From the NCBI GenBank assembly GCA_030043865.1, contig JASHWZ010000034.1, positions 1 to 13,182 of the forward strand: a DNA stretch of 13,182 nucleotides, read 5' to 3'. A program made the position numbers and the translations under genes. The notes under the pieces were generated by a model. That model saw only the letters and a list, made by a program, of their open reading frames with translations, made no database searches and was not told where the DNA came from. Every line of letters starts with the position of its first letter. Positions within the stretch are counted from its first letter, which is position 1. Origin of the DNA: Thermoplasmata archaeon (GTDB lineage: Archaea > Thermoplasmatota > Thermoplasmata > Lutacidiplasmatales > UBA184). Positions 7,376-13,124 of this stretch are shown in pieces.

Positions 7376-7430
7376 GGCCCGAAGTCTCGGCTCTCCGCGA
7401 GGACGGGCCCCCTCGGCGTTACCGGCCGAG
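7376..7430. terminator. Two small hairpins at a convergent gene junction
   Basis: GGCCCG (7376-7381) pairs with CGGGCC (7404-7409), with an inner CTCG/CGAG helix. Next to it CTCGGC (7412-7417) pairs with GCCGAG (7425-7430), overlapping the stop of the esterase gene. They fill the 54-base gap between two converging genes. No T-run. A role in 3'-end formation is inferred from position. Confidence 0.3.
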
Positions 7431-8663
7431 AAGATAGAGCAGCCCGTCGGCGAGGGTTCCGGCCCAGCACGAGTAGTCGTGTCCGCCCTCGAACTCCGCG
7501 TACTTCACCGCGTAACCCTTCGCCACGAGAACGTCCCGCAGGTGACGCACGCCCGCGAGCAGCGACATCTGCATGCCGGGGTAGACGACCTTCTCGAACG
7601 TCCCCGCGTCCAGGTAGAACTTGATCGGCTTGCGCGCGGCGGACGCGAACTCGCTCATCATCGAGGTCGCCCCTCGGTCGCTCGGGGCCGTCCAGAAAAA
7701 CGCGCCGGACTGGGCCAGCACGTTGCCGAAGACCTCGGGATACCGATAGGCCGCGAACGCCGCGGCCAAGCCGCCCAGGCTGGAGCCGAAGAGGACGGTC
7801 TGAACGGCGCGGAGGCTCAGGTGGTACCGTTGCTGCAGCCAGGGGACCAGCTCCTCCGCCAGGAATTGCGCGAACTCTGGGTTGTGCGCCAGGTCCCGTT
7901 CTCGTGATCCGGCCCCGCTCTCGACCAGCACGACCACCGAAGGGCCGAGGCGACCCGCGGCCCGGAGATACTCGACGATCTTCGGCGTCGGCACGACGCT
8001 CTGGTAGGCCAAGCCGTCGAGCCCGAGGAGGAGATTGTACTGCACCGAGTGGGGCGTGAAGTCCGGTGGGGTGAACACCCAGATCCGTCGGGCGCCGCCC
8101 AACCGCTCGCTCGCGAAGCGCTCGCTCACCACCTTCCATCGGGACGGCTCCGGGATCTGAGTCCAGGGCTGCGGCGGGGCGCCGGGCAGGGCGATCTCGG
8201 AGACGTCCACCCCCACGTCTTTCGGATCGTCGGGGTCCTTGAACATCGTGAGACGCGTCGGGTTGTACGGGTCGGCACCGATCGACCGGAAGTACGCCAC
8301 CCAGTCCTCGGTCTCATCGGCCTGAGGCGTCGGCCGGGCAGAAAAGGCGTAGATGGTTCGGGTCGCGCGCGGAAGTACCAGCGACCGGTACCAGACTCCC
8401 GTCCCCGGGAGCGACACTAGTTCGGACTCGCCCGCGAGAGGGTTGGCGACGGGGCAATAGAGCGACGGAGACGTCAACCGCCGTCGAGGCCGCCACACGA
8501 AGGTCACCCGAAGGCTCTCCCCGTTGCCGGCAATCGGCTCCACCAGGGGAAGGGACTCGGAGGTGAGCTTCTCCCACTCGTCGGCCACTACGTGGGGGGA
8601 TTGGCCCCGGGCCCTGCGTCGAAACTGTTCGAGACGCGAGCTCCGGACGACGGGGGGCTTCAC
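7419..8663 (-). CDS. Enterochelin-esterase-like (Fes/esterase D family) alpha/beta hydrolase
   Basis: A 414-residue protein close in length and layout to E. coli Fes, which cleaves iron-loaded enterobactin in the cytoplasm. The N-terminal part (about 28-165) is a beta-sandwich-like region with DPYNP (131-135), the DPxNP motif typical of the Fes N-terminal domain. The catalytic part (about 175-412) has RRIWVFTPPDF, LLLGLDG, the nucleophile elbow GSSLGG (Ser295), Asp352 in YLDAGTFE and His395 in EGGHDYSCW: a complete Ser-Asp-His triad. There is no signal peptide, so it should act in the cytoplasm. No siderophore uptake genes are in the window, so a ferric-siderophore substrate is only possible; other esters or peptides are as likely. 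Start is GTG at 8663. The 240-base gap upstream holds a weak box (CCTTATCC, minus strand, near 8740). Confidence 0.88.
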   Translation of the reverse strand: MKPPVVRSSRLEQFRRRARGQSPHVVADEWEKLTSESLPLVEPIAGNGESLRVTFVWRPRRRLTSPSLYCPVANPLAGESELVSLPGTGVWYRSLVLPRATRTIYAFSARPTPQADETEDWVAYFRSIGADPYNPTRLTMFKDPDDPKDVGVDVSEIALPGAPPQPWTQIPEPSRWKVVSERFASERLGGARRIWVFTPPDFTPHSVQYNLLLGLDGLAYQSVVPTPKIVEYLRAAGRLGPSVVVLVESGAGSRERDLAHNPEFAQFLAEELVPWLQQRYHLSLRAVQTVLFGSSLGGLAAAFAAYRYPEVFGNVLAQSGAFFWTAPSDRGATSMMSEFASAARKPIKFYLDAGTFEKVVYPGMQMSLLAGVRHLRDVLVAKGYAVKYAEFEGGHDYSCWAGTLADGLLYLLGR

Positions 8664-8903
8664 GGGGTCACCTCGAGCCCCTCTTTCCGGGGCGATTTCC
8701 GAAGATCACCGGCGTCAAAACCACGTTGTTCACGGCGGGATAAGGCCGCTCCCTCCGACACGCGTACCGAGTGGTACGGATTAACGGTGCCCGCGGACGG
8801 GTTCACTTCGACGGGTCGTCCGGTGAGGTGACCCAGTGCACGACCGTTTCGAACCGCCCGGGACTCGGGGAAGGGGTTGGACGCGGCGCTCTCGCGTCGC
8901 TGC

Positions 8904-10841
8904 TTAGACCGCGCCCGGTGGAGGACCGCCCGGCGGAGGCGACGGTCCACCCTCGGACCAGGGGGGAACCGGACCCGCCGTCGACCCCGGCGACGCCGGG
9001 GGCGGGAGGGTCTGCACACCGCTCGGGGGCGAGGGAGGCGAAGAGCCTCCGCCGCGCCGCCGACCAACGAGCAACCCGACCGCGAGGCCCACGATCAGCG
9101 CCACCACCGCGAGCACCAGGGCGAGGTCGAGGCTGATCCCGCCCGAGCTGCTGCTGGAGGAGGACGGGGTCGTCGTCGTGACCGGGGTCGCAAAGAAGCC
9201 GATGCCGACCTCCTGCGCCTGGCCCGCGACGGTGACCGAACCGCTCTCGGGCGTATCGTTGTAACCGGTGACCGCGGCGACCGTGTACGAATAGCTCCCG
9301 TTCGGCTCGGTGAGGGTGATCGGGCCGTTCGTGGTGCTCGAGTGTGCCACGCCGGCGACCGTCACCGTCCAAGCCGTGGACGCGGGCAGACCGCTGGCCT
9401 CGAACTCTACGGAGTAGGTGACCTGCGTGAAGGTCAGCGCGATGCTCTCCGCGGAGCCGTTCACTTCCAGTTCTCCCGCGGACGGCGCTACCACGTATCC
9501 CGCGACCGGTGTGACGCTCCAGCCGTACGACCCGTTCTCCTCGCTCAGGCTGATGCCGCTCGCGGAGCCGGCCTCGGCCGCGCCATCGAAGGTCACGGAC
9601 CAAGCGGTCCCCGAGGGGAGACCGGTCTCGGTGATCCCGACGGAGTACGTCGAGGGGACGTACCCAAGGACTCGGTCGTTCTCTCCGTCCGCGACCCACA
9701 GCGTGCCCGTGGGGCCGACCCAAGCGCCGAGCGGCTGGCTGAGGTTCGCCGCGCCGACCCCCGGCGAGGTGCCCGCGAACGACGACTGGCCGATCACGAT
9801 CGACGGGCTCTCGTTCGACGAGAACGGCGGTTGGTATTCCAAGACCCGGTTCTGGCTCTGGACGCCCACCCACAGGTTGCCGTGGCTGTCGACCGAGACG
9901 CTGTACGGGCCCACGAGGGCGGTGGGTCCCACCGAGTCCGTGGTGGAGAAGTTGGCCTGGCCGAGCACGTAGGTCGCTCCCTCCCCGTCCGAGAACGGCG
10001 CCGTGAAGCCGATCACCCGGTTGTTCGAGTACTCCGAGACCCACAGAATGCCGTGCGCGTAGGTCAGCGCGATGGGAAAGCTGAGGTTGGTCGACGAGGT
10101 TCCGGCTTCCGACGTGTTGAAGTTCGACTGGCCGAGCACGAGCGATGCGTTCATGCCCGACGTGAAGGGCGGCTTGAACTCGAGGATCCGGTTGTTGTGG
10201 CCGTCGGCGACGAACAGGTCGCCGGCGGAGTCGAAGGTAACCGCCGCCGGTCCGTCGAACTTCGACTGGCTGGTCCCCAGGGTCGACGTGTTGAAGTTCG
10301 ACTGGCCGAGCACGAGCGACGCGTTCATGCCCGTGGTGAAGGGCGGCTTGAACTCGAGCACTCGCTCGTTGAGCCAGTCGGGGACCCAGAGGTCGCCGTG
10401 GCTGTCGATCGTGCACGAGGCGGCATAGTAGAGCGTGGACTGGTTGGTGCCGATTCCGTCCGTGAGGAAATTCTGCTGGCCGATCACGACCGAGGCGGAC
10501 TCGTTCGTGGTCAGGGGAGCGAGGTACTCCGTCACTCGGCTCCCGCCGAAGTTGGGAACGAAGAGGTCGCCCTGCGCATCCATGCAGGGATTCTCGGGGT
10601 CGGGCACGATGTTGGAGGCGTTCGGGGTGCCCGAGTACGCGTCCGTCGTGACGTTCGGCTGACCGATCGCGATCGAGGCGGCCATCCCGGTCACGAACGG
10701 GTTCGGGGAGCTCGCGTCAACCGTCACCTCCGCGGCCACCGGCGCGGCGGAAGGTCCGCTGTGGATGGCGCCGGTCGGCAGGAACGCGACGAGCAGGGCA
10801 ATCGCGACGACGCTCAGAAGTAGGGTCGCTCGATTCGACAT
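8904..10841 (-). CDS. Membrane-anchored surface protein: six-repeat NHL-like beta-propeller, two Ig-like domains
   Basis: A 645-residue exported protein. An N-terminal hydrophobic signal is at 4-22. Six repeats of 56-60 residues follow (about 45-395), each with DLWVxDxxNxRVLEFxPPF and then ASxVLGQxNF; the GQ pairs recur near 60, 120, 179, 237, 293 and 350. This is NHL/YncE-like propeller architecture. Two Ig-like domains (about 398-473 and 475-552) carry ETGLPSGTAWSVTF and EASGLPASTAWTV, repeats frequent in Thermoplasmatota surface proteins. A Thr/Ser stalk (553-568), one transmembrane helix (570-592), RRR and a Pro/Gly-rich cytoplasmic tail complete it. Many N-x-S/T sequons suggest N-glycosylation. 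Two cysteines (Cys86, Cys143) lie in the first blades. Likely ligand binding or adhesion outside the cell; ligand unknown. ATG at 10841 with a TATA box 31 bases upstream. Confidence 0.88.
   Translation of the reverse strand: MSNRATLLLSVVAIALLVAFLPTGAIHSGPSAAPVAAEVTVDASSPNPFVTGMAASIAIGQPNVTTDAYSGTPNASNIVPDPENPCMDAQGDLFVPNFGGSRVTEYLAPLTTNESASVVIGQQNFLTDGIGTNQSTLYYAASCTIDSHGDLWVPDWLNERVLEFKPPFTTGMNASLVLGQSNFNTSTLGTSQSKFDGPAAVTFDSAGDLFVADGHNNRILEFKPPFTSGMNASLVLGQSNFNTSEAGTSSTNLSFPIALTYAHGILWVSEYSNNRVIGFTAPFSDGEGATYVLGQANFSTTDSVGPTALVGPYSVSVDSHGNLWVGVQSQNRVLEYQPPFSSNESPSIVIGQSSFAGTSPGVGAANLSQPLGAWVGPTGTLWVADGENDRVLGYVPSTYSVGITETGLPSGTAWSVTFDGAAEAGSASGISLSEENGSYGWSVTPVAGYVVAPSAGELEVNGSAESIALTFTQVTYSVEFEASGLPASTAWTVTVAGVAHSSTTNGPITLTEPNGSYSYTVAAVTGYNDTPESGSVTVAGQAQEVGIGFFATPVTTTTPSSSSSSSGGISLDLALVLAVVALIVGLAVGLLVGRRRGGGSSPPSPPSGVQTLPPPASPGSTAGPVPPWSEGGPSPPPGGPPPGAV
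10111..10184. repeat. 74-base direct repeat, copy 1 (inside the propeller gene)
   Basis: This matches 10285-10358 at 71 of 74 positions by direct comparison. The offset is 174 bases, exactly 58 codons, one propeller blade. It encodes the LEFKPPFTSGMNASLVLGQ segment of one blade. Confidence 0.9.
10285..10358. repeat. 74-base direct repeat, copy 2 (inside the propeller gene)
   Basis: Second copy of the 10111-10184 repeat, with three substitutions. It encodes the same segment of the preceding blade. The other blades are much less alike at the DNA level. Confidence 0.9.
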
Positions 10842-10867
10842 CGAGCGCTGGATGTGCCGAGTCGTAG

Positions 10868-10877
10868 GCTAAAAACC
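10868..10877 (-). promoter_or_regulatory. TATA-like box for the surface-protein gene
   Basis: On the minus strand this reads GGTTTTTAGC, centred about 31 bases before the ATG at 10841. It predicts a leader of only about five bases. It is the most AT-rich spot in this intergenic region. Confidence 0.5.
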
Positions 10878-11058
10878 TTGCGCATCGGATGGTCCTAGTG
10901 CATCGACCCGATTGGCTCCACTTTCACGCCCCCGCGAGCTCGGGCGCGCGGAACCACGCGGACGCGGCCCACGAGCCCGGCACCCCTACCGGTCGCCCTC
11001 GACCTCAACCGCGCACCGTATTCTCCCCGGGACTGCTGGAAGGGCGAGAAGTGCGCCC

Positions 11059-11445
11059 ATGAATCTGAATCAGGTCACGGTTCCTTCGACCGATCTCGAG
11101 GCTTCGGCGCGATTCTACCGCCAGCTCGGATTGCGGCAGATCGTCGAGACCTCTCGCGACTATGCCCGGTTCGAGTGCCCCGATGGCGAGTCGACGTTCT
11201 CGGTCCATCGAGCCGAGAGCCGGCCGGTCGGCGCGGGTGTCGTGGTGTACTTCGAGTGCGAGGACCTCGACGGAGTCGTGGAGAGGTTGAAGGCGTCCGG
11301 GCTTCGGTTCGAATCCGACCCCGAGGACAAACGCTGGCGCTGGCGGGAGGCCTACCTCCGAGACCCCGACGGCAACTCGATCTGCTTGTACCACGCGGGC
11401 GCGAACCGACGGTACCCGCCCTGGCGGGTGGAACCTAGCGGTTAG
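11059..11445 (+). CDS. VOC-superfamily (glyoxalase/bleomycin-resistance fold) protein
   Basis: A 128-residue single-unit VOC protein made of two beta-alpha-beta-beta-beta modules: MNLNQVTVPSTDLEASARFYRQLG, then YARFECPDGESTFSVHR; VVVYFECEDLDGVVERLKASG, then YLRDPDGNSICLYHAG. The usual first metal ligand His is Gln5 and the last, usually Glu, is Cys109, so the standard glyoxalase I metal set is not complete. His50 and Glu66 remain candidates. From memory this variant (NQVTV, CLYHAG, NRRxPPWR) is itself a conserved bacterial and archaeal subfamily of unknown substrate, so the change is probably not decay. The frame is open upstream, but the ATG at 11059 is the natural family N-terminus. CGTATTCTC (11017-11025) about 38 bases upstream may be its TATA box. 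Its last 11 bases overlap the end of the converging DUF1330 gene. Confidence 0.85.
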   Translation: MNLNQVTVPSTDLEASARFYRQLGLRQIVETSRDYARFECPDGESTFSVHRAESRPVGAGVVVYFECEDLDGVVERLKASGLRFESDPEDKRWRWREAYLRDPDGNSICLYHAGANRRYPPWRVEPSG

Positions 11446-11728
11446 GACCCTCGACAACGACCACGGTCTTGGTCGTCGCGCCCTCTCTGCGAAGCCTCAG
11501 CACCGGAGCGTATTCCGGGGAGCCGTACCAGTCCCGGAAAGCGTTGGTCGATGGAAACTCGAGAATCACGACCCTCGCGGGATTCCAGTCGCCTTCGATC
11601 ACTTGGGGCGGGCCCGCGCACAGCGTCTTGCCGCCGTACTTATCGAGCGCCGGACCGAACTTCTCTCGGTATTCCTTCGCCTTGTTCTGATCGTGCCAGT
11701 CAATCTCGAAGAGCGCGTACGTCGCCAT
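11435..11728 (-). CDS. DUF1330 family protein (dimeric alpha/beta barrel)
   Basis: A 97-residue cytoplasmic protein with the ferredoxin-like fold of the dimeric alpha-beta barrel group. Diagnostic segments are MATYALFEIDWHD at the start, EYREKFGPALDKYGGKTL, the PARVVILEFPSTNAFRDWYG core, and SPEYAPVLRLRREGA near the end, all typical of DUF1330. Function in the family is unknown. The ATG at 11728 matches the usual N-terminus. A GTG at 11737 would add three residues (MTT) and sits exactly 25 bases from a TATA-like box, so it cannot be excluded. The 3' end overlaps the VOC gene by 11 bases, tail to tail. Confidence 0.87.
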   Translation of the reverse strand: MATYALFEIDWHDQNKAKEYREKFGPALDKYGGKTLCAGPPQVIEGDWNPARVVILEFPSTNAFRDWYGSPEYAPVLRLRREGATTKTVVVVEGPNR

Positions 11729-11757
11729 GGTCGTCACCCCCGGGGACCGAGCTCTCC

Positions 11758-11767
11758 AGTAATACGT
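11758..11767 (-). promoter_or_regulatory. TATA-like box for the DUF1330 gene
   Basis: On the minus strand this reads ACGTATTACT. It is centred about 25 bases from the GTG at 11737 and 34 from the ATG at 11728. It predicts a leaderless or very short-leader transcript. Confidence 0.45.
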
Positions 11768-11932
11768 TGCCGCAGCCGGAACCGCCAGATCTTCCCGCGT
11801 TCGGGAAGAGCGGGATGCGGTCGTCGTGCCCGGAGGCTAGAGGGGGTACTCACCATCCTCCTCGCGGCATTGACCCGACTTGCCCGAGGGGGGATCCTCG
11901 CGAGGAACCCGGGCCGGGGGTCGCCAAGCGAG

Positions 11933-11941
11933 CCTTTATCG
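11933..11941 (+). promoter_or_regulatory. TATA-like box driving the putative borosin operon
   Basis: CCTTTATCG is centred about 27 bases before the GTG at 11965. The spacing is the same as for the genes at 362 and 7086. It predicts a leaderless mRNA starting at the precursor gene and reading on into the methyltransferase gene. Confidence 0.55.
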
Positions 11942-11964
11942 AGGGAGAACCGGTCAGGGACTTC

Positions 11965-12210
11965 GTGCCCGACGCCGACCCACTGGTAGCATTTTTTCTG
12001 GAGGTCTCGGAGAACGAGGCCCTCTTCGAGAGCTACAAGAAGGACCCGGCGGGAGAGATGCGGAAGCGCCACATCGACGAGGCCGCTATTCGCGCGATCA
12101 CGAGCGGGGATTTCAAGGCCCTCCAATTGTTTCTGGTGACAAAACCCCCCAAGCCCGGAGTGCTGGTCGTCGTCGTCCTGCCGTGGGCTAAACCGTCCAA
12201 ACCGATCTAG
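11965..12210 (+). CDS. Putative split-borosin precursor peptide (LigA-like domain plus hydrophobic core)
   Basis: An 81-residue protein. Residues 4-55 form a helical domain: ADPLVAFFLEVSENEALFESYKKDP, then AGEMRKRHIDEAAIRAITSGDFKAL. It follows the LigA-like pattern 'Lxxx YKxDPxxxMxxxxLxxxExxAxxxGDxxxL'. That is the domain found in borosin precursors, and a similar stretch precedes the core in fungal OphMA. A linker (TKPPKPG, 59-65) leads to a C-terminal GVLVVVVLPW (65-74) and AKPSKPI. The Val-rich tail resembles the omphalotin core (WVIVVGVIGVIG). The role inferred is that the helical domain docks on the methyltransferase encoded 10 bases downstream, which methylates backbone amides in the tail. 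The GTG start is fixed by the TATA box 27 bases upstream and by the non-coding look of the open frame before it. It could instead be an isolated LigA-domain protein, but no ring-cleavage dioxygenase is near. Confidence 0.8.
   Translation: MPDADPLVAFFLEVSENEALFESYKKDPAGEMRKRHIDEAAIRAITSGDFKALQLFLVTKPPKPGVLVVVVLPWAKPSKPI
12157..12186 (+). other. Predicted borosin core peptide region with a (GTC)4 repeat
   Basis: Encodes GVLVVVVLPW, residues 65-74 of the precursor. The four central valines are all GTC (12166-12177), a small trinucleotide repeat. Core boundaries are a guess from hydrophobicity and from comparison with known borosin cores. Confidence 0.5.
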
Positions 12211-12220
12211 ACCGGGCCCC

Positions 12221-13105
12221 ATGGCCGGTAGTCTCGTTATCGCCGGTCTCGGTATCCAGGTCCCACGGCAGGTGACCTGGGAAGCCCGCGCCGAGATCCA
12301 GCGGGCGGATCGTTTGCTGTACCTGGTCGCGGATCCGGTGGCGGAGGCTTGGCTCCGGCGGTCGAACCCCGCTGCGGAGTCGCTCGCGGATTGTTATCTT
12401 GAAGGCCGGTCACGCGCCATCGCCTACCAACGGATGGTGGAGCGGATGCTGGCACCGGCCCGAAACGGTGCGAGGGTCTGCGCCGCATTCTACGGGCACC
12501 CGGGGGTGTTCGTCTCCCCGACGCACGAGGCGATCCGAATCGCTCGAGCCGAGCACCTCGAGGCGCGGATGCTCCCCGGGATCTCCGCGGAAGACTGCCT
12601 CTTCGCGGATCTCGGGCTCGATCCGGCTCGTTCGGGCTGCCAAAGCTACGAAGCGACCGACTTTCTGGTGAACGAGCGCACGGTCGACCCTCGGAGTGCG
12701 CTGATCCTCTGGCAGGCCGGCCTCGTCGGTCGCGTGGAGTATCGACACGACGGGTTCGGAGAGAATCGCCTCGGTCTCTCCGTGCTGCAAGCGACGTTGC
12801 TCGCGAGATACTCCCCGGATCACGAGGTGGTCATCTACGAGGCGTCGCCGTACTCCGTGATCGCGCCCTCGATCCGACGCACGTGCCTGCGAGACCTGCT
12901 CGCTTCGAAGTTAGAGGCGACGTCCACCCTCCTGCTGCCGCCCGTGCCCTCCCGGGCGAACGAACCGATGCTACGTCGCCTGGGGATCGATGTGGCCAGT
13001 CTTCAAGGAACGGCGGCCGGCGACGGCGATTCCCGTTCGGGTCCGTCCGGCCCCCCACCCTCGGTAGGCACTTCTCGGCCGGCGGGCGAACGCGCGTTAA
13101 TTTAG
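12221..13105 (+). CDS. Borosin-type peptide backbone alpha-N-methyltransferase (tetrapyrrole-methylase fold)
   Basis: A 294-residue SAM-dependent methyltransferase of the TP_methylase fold. It resembles borosin enzymes (OphMA, SonM) rather than cobalamin or siroheme methylases. Motifs in order: VIAGLGIQVPRQVTWEA (SAM-site entry, 6-22), YLEGRSRAIAYQRMVERML (59-77), FYGHPGVFVSPTHEAI (90-105), ARMLPGISAEDCLFADLGLD (115-134), GCQSYEATDFLV (139-150), LILWQAG (161-167). As I recall OphMA, this tracks it nearly residue by residue. Arg65 and Tyr69 correspond to OphMA Arg72 and Tyr76, and Tyr59 to Tyr66. The OphMA Tyr63 position appears to be Ala56. There is no C-terminal clasp or core as in fungal fusions; the last 35 residues are Gly/Ser/Pro-rich. 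It should act in trans on the 81-residue precursor encoded 10 bases upstream, in one operon without a ribosome binding site. An orphan TP_methylase with another substrate is the alternative. Confidence 0.87.
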   Translation: MAGSLVIAGLGIQVPRQVTWEARAEIQRADRLLYLVADPVAEAWLRRSNPAAESLADCYLEGRSRAIAYQRMVERMLAPARNGARVCAAFYGHPGVFVSPTHEAIRIARAEHLEARMLPGISAEDCLFADLGLDPARSGCQSYEATDFLVNERTVDPRSALILWQAGLVGRVEYRHDGFGENRLGLSVLQATLLARYSPDHEVVIYEASPYSVIAPSIRRTCLRDLLASKLEATSTLLLPPVPSRANEPMLRRLGIDVASLQGTAAGDGDSRSGPSGPPPSVGTSRPAGERALI

Positions 13106-13106
13106 A
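13096..13106 (+). promoter_or_regulatory. TATA-like box for the cyclase gene, inside the methyltransferase 3' end
   Basis: GTTAATTTAGA is centred about 24 bases before the GTG at 13125 and covers the last codons and the TAG of the methyltransferase gene. It suggests that the cyclase gene has its own leaderless transcript. A second AT-rich spot (GGTATTTC, 13113-13120) is too close to the start to serve. Confidence 0.45.
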
Positions 13107-13124
13107 CGAAGCGGTATTTCGGCC

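Noticed and set aside
8835..8900. Possible tRNA on the minus strand because of a GGTTCGAAA T-loop-like sequence
   Set aside because: The flanking bases do not form a T-arm stem, and no acceptor, D-arm or anticodon arm can be drawn.
8877..10823. A 648-codon open frame on the plus strand opposite the surface protein gene
   Set aside because: Its product is Arg/Gly/Asp-rich with no fold-like pattern. The minus-strand frame has a signal peptide, repeats and a membrane helix. GC-rich coding DNA keeps antisense frames open.
11551..11964. Upstream extension of the borosin precursor frame by 138 codons
   Set aside because: The extra part is Arg/Ser/Pro-rich, runs antisense through the DUF1330 gene, and is separated from the real start by a TATA-like box. 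The precursor starts at the GTG at 11965.
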